Shown: positions 5,394 through 7,986 of the stretch, piece after piece
How positions within the stretch are numbered: position 1 is the first letter of the stretch
Layout: the number at the start of each line of letters is the position of its first letter
Assembly (NCBI GenBank): GCA_028280675.1
Contig: JANQLI010000065.1
Span: 1 to 7,986 of the forward strand
Origin: Alphaproteobacteria bacterium
GTDB taxonomy: Bacteria > Pseudomonadota > Alphaproteobacteria > SMXP01
Length of the DNA: 7,986 bases
Direction: 5' to 3'
Notes under the pieces: generated by a model
The model's database searches: none
What the model saw: the letters and a program-made list of their open reading frames with translations, nothing else
What the model was told of the DNA's origin: nothing
Made by a program: the position numbers and the translations under genes

Positions 5394-6869
5394 ATGTTAG
5401 GTCAAACCGACTTCCGAACAACAGCACGCAAAAAATCCATTCTTATGGGAACCTGCTGCAGCTTGATCACCCTCTACGCCACCAGTCCCGCACTCTCTGC
5501 AAATTGGACGATTGAACCCTCTGTCGAACTCTCAACGACCTATACCGACAATGCCGGGCTAGGCAGCCGGAGCGATGATGATTTCCTTGTCACTGGCCGG
5601 GCAAATGCCATTGTCACAGCGAACACGCAAAGTATTGAGGCCTCCATTAATGGTGGTGTGGCTTACGACAAATACATCGACTCAAATCGGCTTGACGGTG
5701 TTCGTATCAATCTTTTAGGCATTACGCGCTTCAATGTTGTGCAAGATAAATTCAGCGTTGATGCGCGCGCCTCGATCCAAGAACGCAATAATTTTCGCTC
5801 GTCACCAACACCAGCCCGTGACCGCACGGTCGATGAAGATGGCTCGCGCACTTATTCCTATTCAGTGACTCCAACATTTCGTCAACAAATCGCAAATGGT
5901 CTAGAGGCCTTTGTGTCGGCGACGGCAAGCGGCACGTCTTATGGGGATCGTGATGTGGGCTCCAACCTTTCAGGCATCCGGGATCGCAATAGCGTTCGCG
6001 TCGATGCGGCAGTCGGAACGCCTTTAGATAAACCCGGCTTCACTTGGAATATATCCGGTTACTATCTTGAAGATGATAGAGATTTCGATCGGACAACAGT
6101 CCAAGCGCAAGCAGGCTTTCCGCTGAGTAGTAAGATCACCCCCTTTGTTATCGTGGGGCACGATGACATCAATAACGCACGCATTGATGAAGATAGGAGA
6201 AGCGGTGAGTTTTATTTCGGGGGCGTCACCCTTACTCCTGGTCCACGACTCAGCCTTCAAGTGGCTATTGGGGAGCGGTTTGGCGATACATCGGGCTCGG
6301 CAAATCTCAACTATCAATTCTCAGAAACTCTTAGTTTGCAAGCCGTCTACACCGAAGATGTTCTGACCCAACAGCAAACATTGGACAATGCATTACGATC
6401 ACTCGGACAGAACCCTGATGGCTTCATTATTGATGAAGTAGGCAACCTGCCAGATGCACTCATCGAATTTCTGCTCGATAATCGCGAAGTTGTGTTTAAG
6501 GAAGAACGCTTTCGTGTCGGTTTAAATGGGGACATTGGGCGGAACACAATAGGTGTGAGTTTTCATCACGTGCAGCGCACCTTTGACGACACACAGCAAG
6601 AAGAAGAATTAATTGGCGTGGCGCTCGACTTCTCTCGTCAACTATCGAATAGAGTCGATTTCTATGGCCGCATATCCTACGACGATGACCTTAAGACGCG
6701 CTTTGGCGTGGATGAAAATGAAAACCTGAGTGGCTATATTGGCGCGTCTATTGACTTGTCTTCAACACTTTCCGCATCCGCAGAATATGGGTACACAAAT
6801 CACAAACGTGATATGACGTCGGACATCACAGAAAATGCCTTCACCCTTTCTCTGCGAAAGACCTTTTAA
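5394..6869 (+). CDS. PEP-CTERM/XrtA system-associated outer-membrane protein (beta-barrel-like)
   Basis: Predicted secreted outer-membrane protein of 491 residues. A basic N-terminus (RTTARKKS) and a hydrophobic stretch end at ALSA (33-36), the likely signal peptidase I site. The mature protein opens with WTIEPSVELSTTYTDN, a start I recognise from the TIGR03016-type PEP-CTERM-associated family. The body is rich in alternating polar/hydrophobic strands with many Asp, Arg and aromatic residues, and the last residue is Phe (LSLRKTF), the usual end of a beta-barrel substrate of the BAM complex. AGGGG at 5381-5385 is well placed before the ATG. It lies 24 bases after the kinase and 9 before the ATPase. 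Its biochemical role is not established; it may form the outer-membrane conduit that the short export lipoprotein lacks (inference). Confidence 0.85.
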   Translation: MLGQTDFRTTARKKSILMGTCCSLITLYATSPALSANWTIEPSVELSTTYTDNAGLGSRSDDDFLVTGRANAIVTANTQSIEASINGGVAYDKYIDSNRLDGVRINLLGITRFNVVQDKFSVDARASIQERNNFRSSPTPARDRTVDEDGSRTYSYSVTPTFRQQIANGLEAFVSATASGTSYGDRDVGSNLSGIRDRNSVRVDAAVGTPLDKPGFTWNISGYYLEDDRDFDRTTVQAQAGFPLSSKITPFVIVGHDDINNARIDEDRRSGEFYFGGVTLTPGPRLSLQVAIGERFGDTSGSANLNYQFSETLSLQAVYTEDVLTQQQTLDNALRSLGQNPDGFIIDEVGNLPDALIEFLLDNREVVFKEERFRVGLNGDIGRNTIGVSFHHVQRTFDDTQQEEELIGVALDFSRQLSNRVDFYGRISYDDDLKTRFGVDENENLSGYIGASIDLSSTLSASAEYGYTNHKRDMTSDITENAFTLSLRKTF

Positions 6870-6878
6870 AGACGGGCG

Positions 6879-7986
6879 ATGTACACACAACATTTCAATC
6901 TGAGCGCACCTCCGTTCCAACTGACTCCGGACCCGCGATTTCTTTTTGAAAGTTCAGTCCACGCCCGAGCGATCGCTCATTTACAATATGGTTTACAGCA
7001 AGGTGAAGGCTTCATTGTCGTCACCGGTGAGGTCGGTGCAGGCAAGACAACAATTATCGGACATCTGGTGGATTCACTGGATCGGCACAAATATGTCGCC
7101 ACAACCGTTGTCACCACCAACATCAATCCCGACGACATTATCCGCATGATCGTTCATGGCTTAGGATTACCGCATGAGGGTAAGGATAAAGCCCACCTGC
7201 TGCTTGATCTTGAAGCTTATCTCCATGACTGCGTGCGGCGTAACAAACGCTGCCTGATTTTTGTGGACGAAGCGCAAAACCTCGACATCCCCACATTGGA
7301 AGAATTGCGCATGCTCTCCAATATCCATGTCAATGGAATAGCGCCTGTACAATTGTTCCTCCTTGGGCAACCGCAATTTCGTGCCGTTTTATCGCAACCC
7401 GATTTACGTCAGCTTCGGCAAAGGGTGATTGCCAGCTATCACCTGGGACCTTTAGATGCCGAAGAAACAAAAGAGTATGTCTTGCACCGCTTGCAACGGG
7501 TTGGCTGGAGTGGCGAAAACCCTGCCATTCGCGAGAATGCCTTTCCCATAATCTATAAATTCACTGAAGGGGTGCCGCGGCGCATTAATACCCTCTGCTC
7601 GCGCATCCTTTTATTCTGCTGCCTTGAAGACAGCAACATCATTGATTTTGAAACCGTTGAATTGGTGGCCCAGGATCTTGAAGAAGAATTTGCGCAAGTT
7701 CTCGACCAGGATGGCCCAACAACAGTGGTCAACGACGATATTGCGCCTGCACCGGCAGCCCCCTCCCAAGACCCCGCTCCCGCAGTTTACCAGGAGACCG
7801 CTCAAAACATTGCTACGCCAGAGCAAGACCCAGGCCCCATTGTTCTGCAACCTGATTCTGCGCCGCAACCCGAAATTTCCGTCACCTATCAACCCATTGT
7901 GACCGCACCGGCCGCGCCTGAAACAGCGGACGTAGCAGACACACCAAATGCCGCTGAGATGACCTCTGAAACGCAACCTGATTCAG
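6879..7986 (+). CDS. XrtA/PEP-CTERM-associated secretion ATPase (GspA/ExeA-like AAA), 3' end cut off by window edge
   Basis: Cytoplasmic AAA-type ATPase; 369 codons are visible and the frame is open at the right edge. The family opening MYTQHFNLSAPPFQLTPDPRFLF is present. Walker A GEVGAGKTT lies at residues 50-58 and Walker B LIFVDEAQ at 126-133, with the DEAQ signature shared with ATPases of MSHA pilus and GspA/ExeA systems. An arginine-bearing EGVPRRINTLCSR segment lies near 230-242. The conserved ATPase part ends around residue 275; the remainder is a Pro/Ala/acid-rich tail with no Lys, Arg or His. Start: ATG nine bases after the previous stop, with a weak GACGGG upstream. It probably powers or controls assembly of the export apparatus, but no reaction beyond ATP hydrolysis can be stated. 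Confidence 0.93.
   Translation, partial: MYTQHFNLSAPPFQLTPDPRFLFESSVHARAIAHLQYGLQQGEGFIVVTGEVGAGKTTIIGHLVDSLDRHKYVATTVVTTNINPDDIIRMIVHGLGLPHEGKDKAHLLLDLEAYLHDCVRRNKRCLIFVDEAQNLDIPTLEELRMLSNIHVNGIAPVQLFLLGQPQFRAVLSQPDLRQLRQRVIASYHLGPLDAEETKEYVLHRLQRVGWSGENPAIRENAFPIIYKFTEGVPRRINTLCSRILLFCCLEDSNIIDFETVELVAQDLEEEFAQVLDQDGPTTVVNDDIAPAPAAPSQDPAPAVYQETAQNIATPEQDPGPIVLQPDSAPQPEISVTYQPIVTAPAAPETADVADTPNAAEMTSETQPDS

Noticed and set aside
5394..6869. Outer-membrane protein as a PEP-CTERM sorting substrate
   Set aside because: The C-terminus is a barrel-type ending (LSLRKTF) with no PEP motif, no hydrophobic helix and no terminal basic cluster.
7611..7976. Open frame of about 120 codons on the minus strand inside the ATPase gene
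   Set aside because: It lies opposite the low-complexity Pro/Ala tail, whose codon bias keeps the reverse frame open. The product is a Gly/Arg/Cys-rich string with no recognisable domain.

Overview
The window reads as a chromosomal segment of a Gram-negative proteobacterium of moderate GC, probably an alphaproteobacterium; this placement rests on the protein style and is an inference, and no rRNA, tRNA or other taxonomic marker is present. Nothing indicates an insertion sequence, phage, CRISPR array or recent transfer.

Left part (1-1762): a siroheme-synthase N-terminal domain (precorrin-2 dehydrogenase / sirohydrochlorin ferrochelatase) runs leftward off the window edge. It is divergent from a GcvA-like LysR-family regulator that runs rightward. 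The roughly 320 bases between them hold three inverted repeats and three copies of ATTCTA, which are plausible operator material.

Centre and right (1763-7986): a five-gene rightward block whose order and signature motifs match the core of the XrtA (exosortase A)/PEP-CTERM-associated exopolysaccharide locus. The genes are a short Wza-like export lipoprotein (2030-2656), a Wzz-like chain-length determinant (2831-4402), a CpsD/CapB-type BY-kinase with a C-terminal tyrosine cluster (4416-5369), a signal-peptide-bearing beta-barrel-like outer-membrane protein (5394-6869), and a GspA/ExeA-like ATPase with a P-loop and DEAQ motif (6879 to beyond the right edge). Apart from the 174-base gap between the first two genes, gaps are 24 bases or less, so one transcript is likely. 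Together they would control chain length, phospho-regulation and export of an exopolysaccharide linked to surface display of PEP-CTERM proteins. Neither the exosortase nor a PEP-CTERM substrate lies in the window.

The most notable non-coding signal is a near-consensus sigma-54 promoter (1782-1798) immediately after the LysR gene and upstream of the polysaccharide block. An almost perfect inverted repeat begins about five bases after its predicted start site, and a possible sigma-70 promoter lies further down. A sigma-54 signal fits what is known of XrtA systems, whose PrsK/PrsR two-component pair includes a sigma-54-interacting response regulator. A second strong stem-loop, inside the 174-base gap between the first two genes, may set the ratio of the export gene to the rest.
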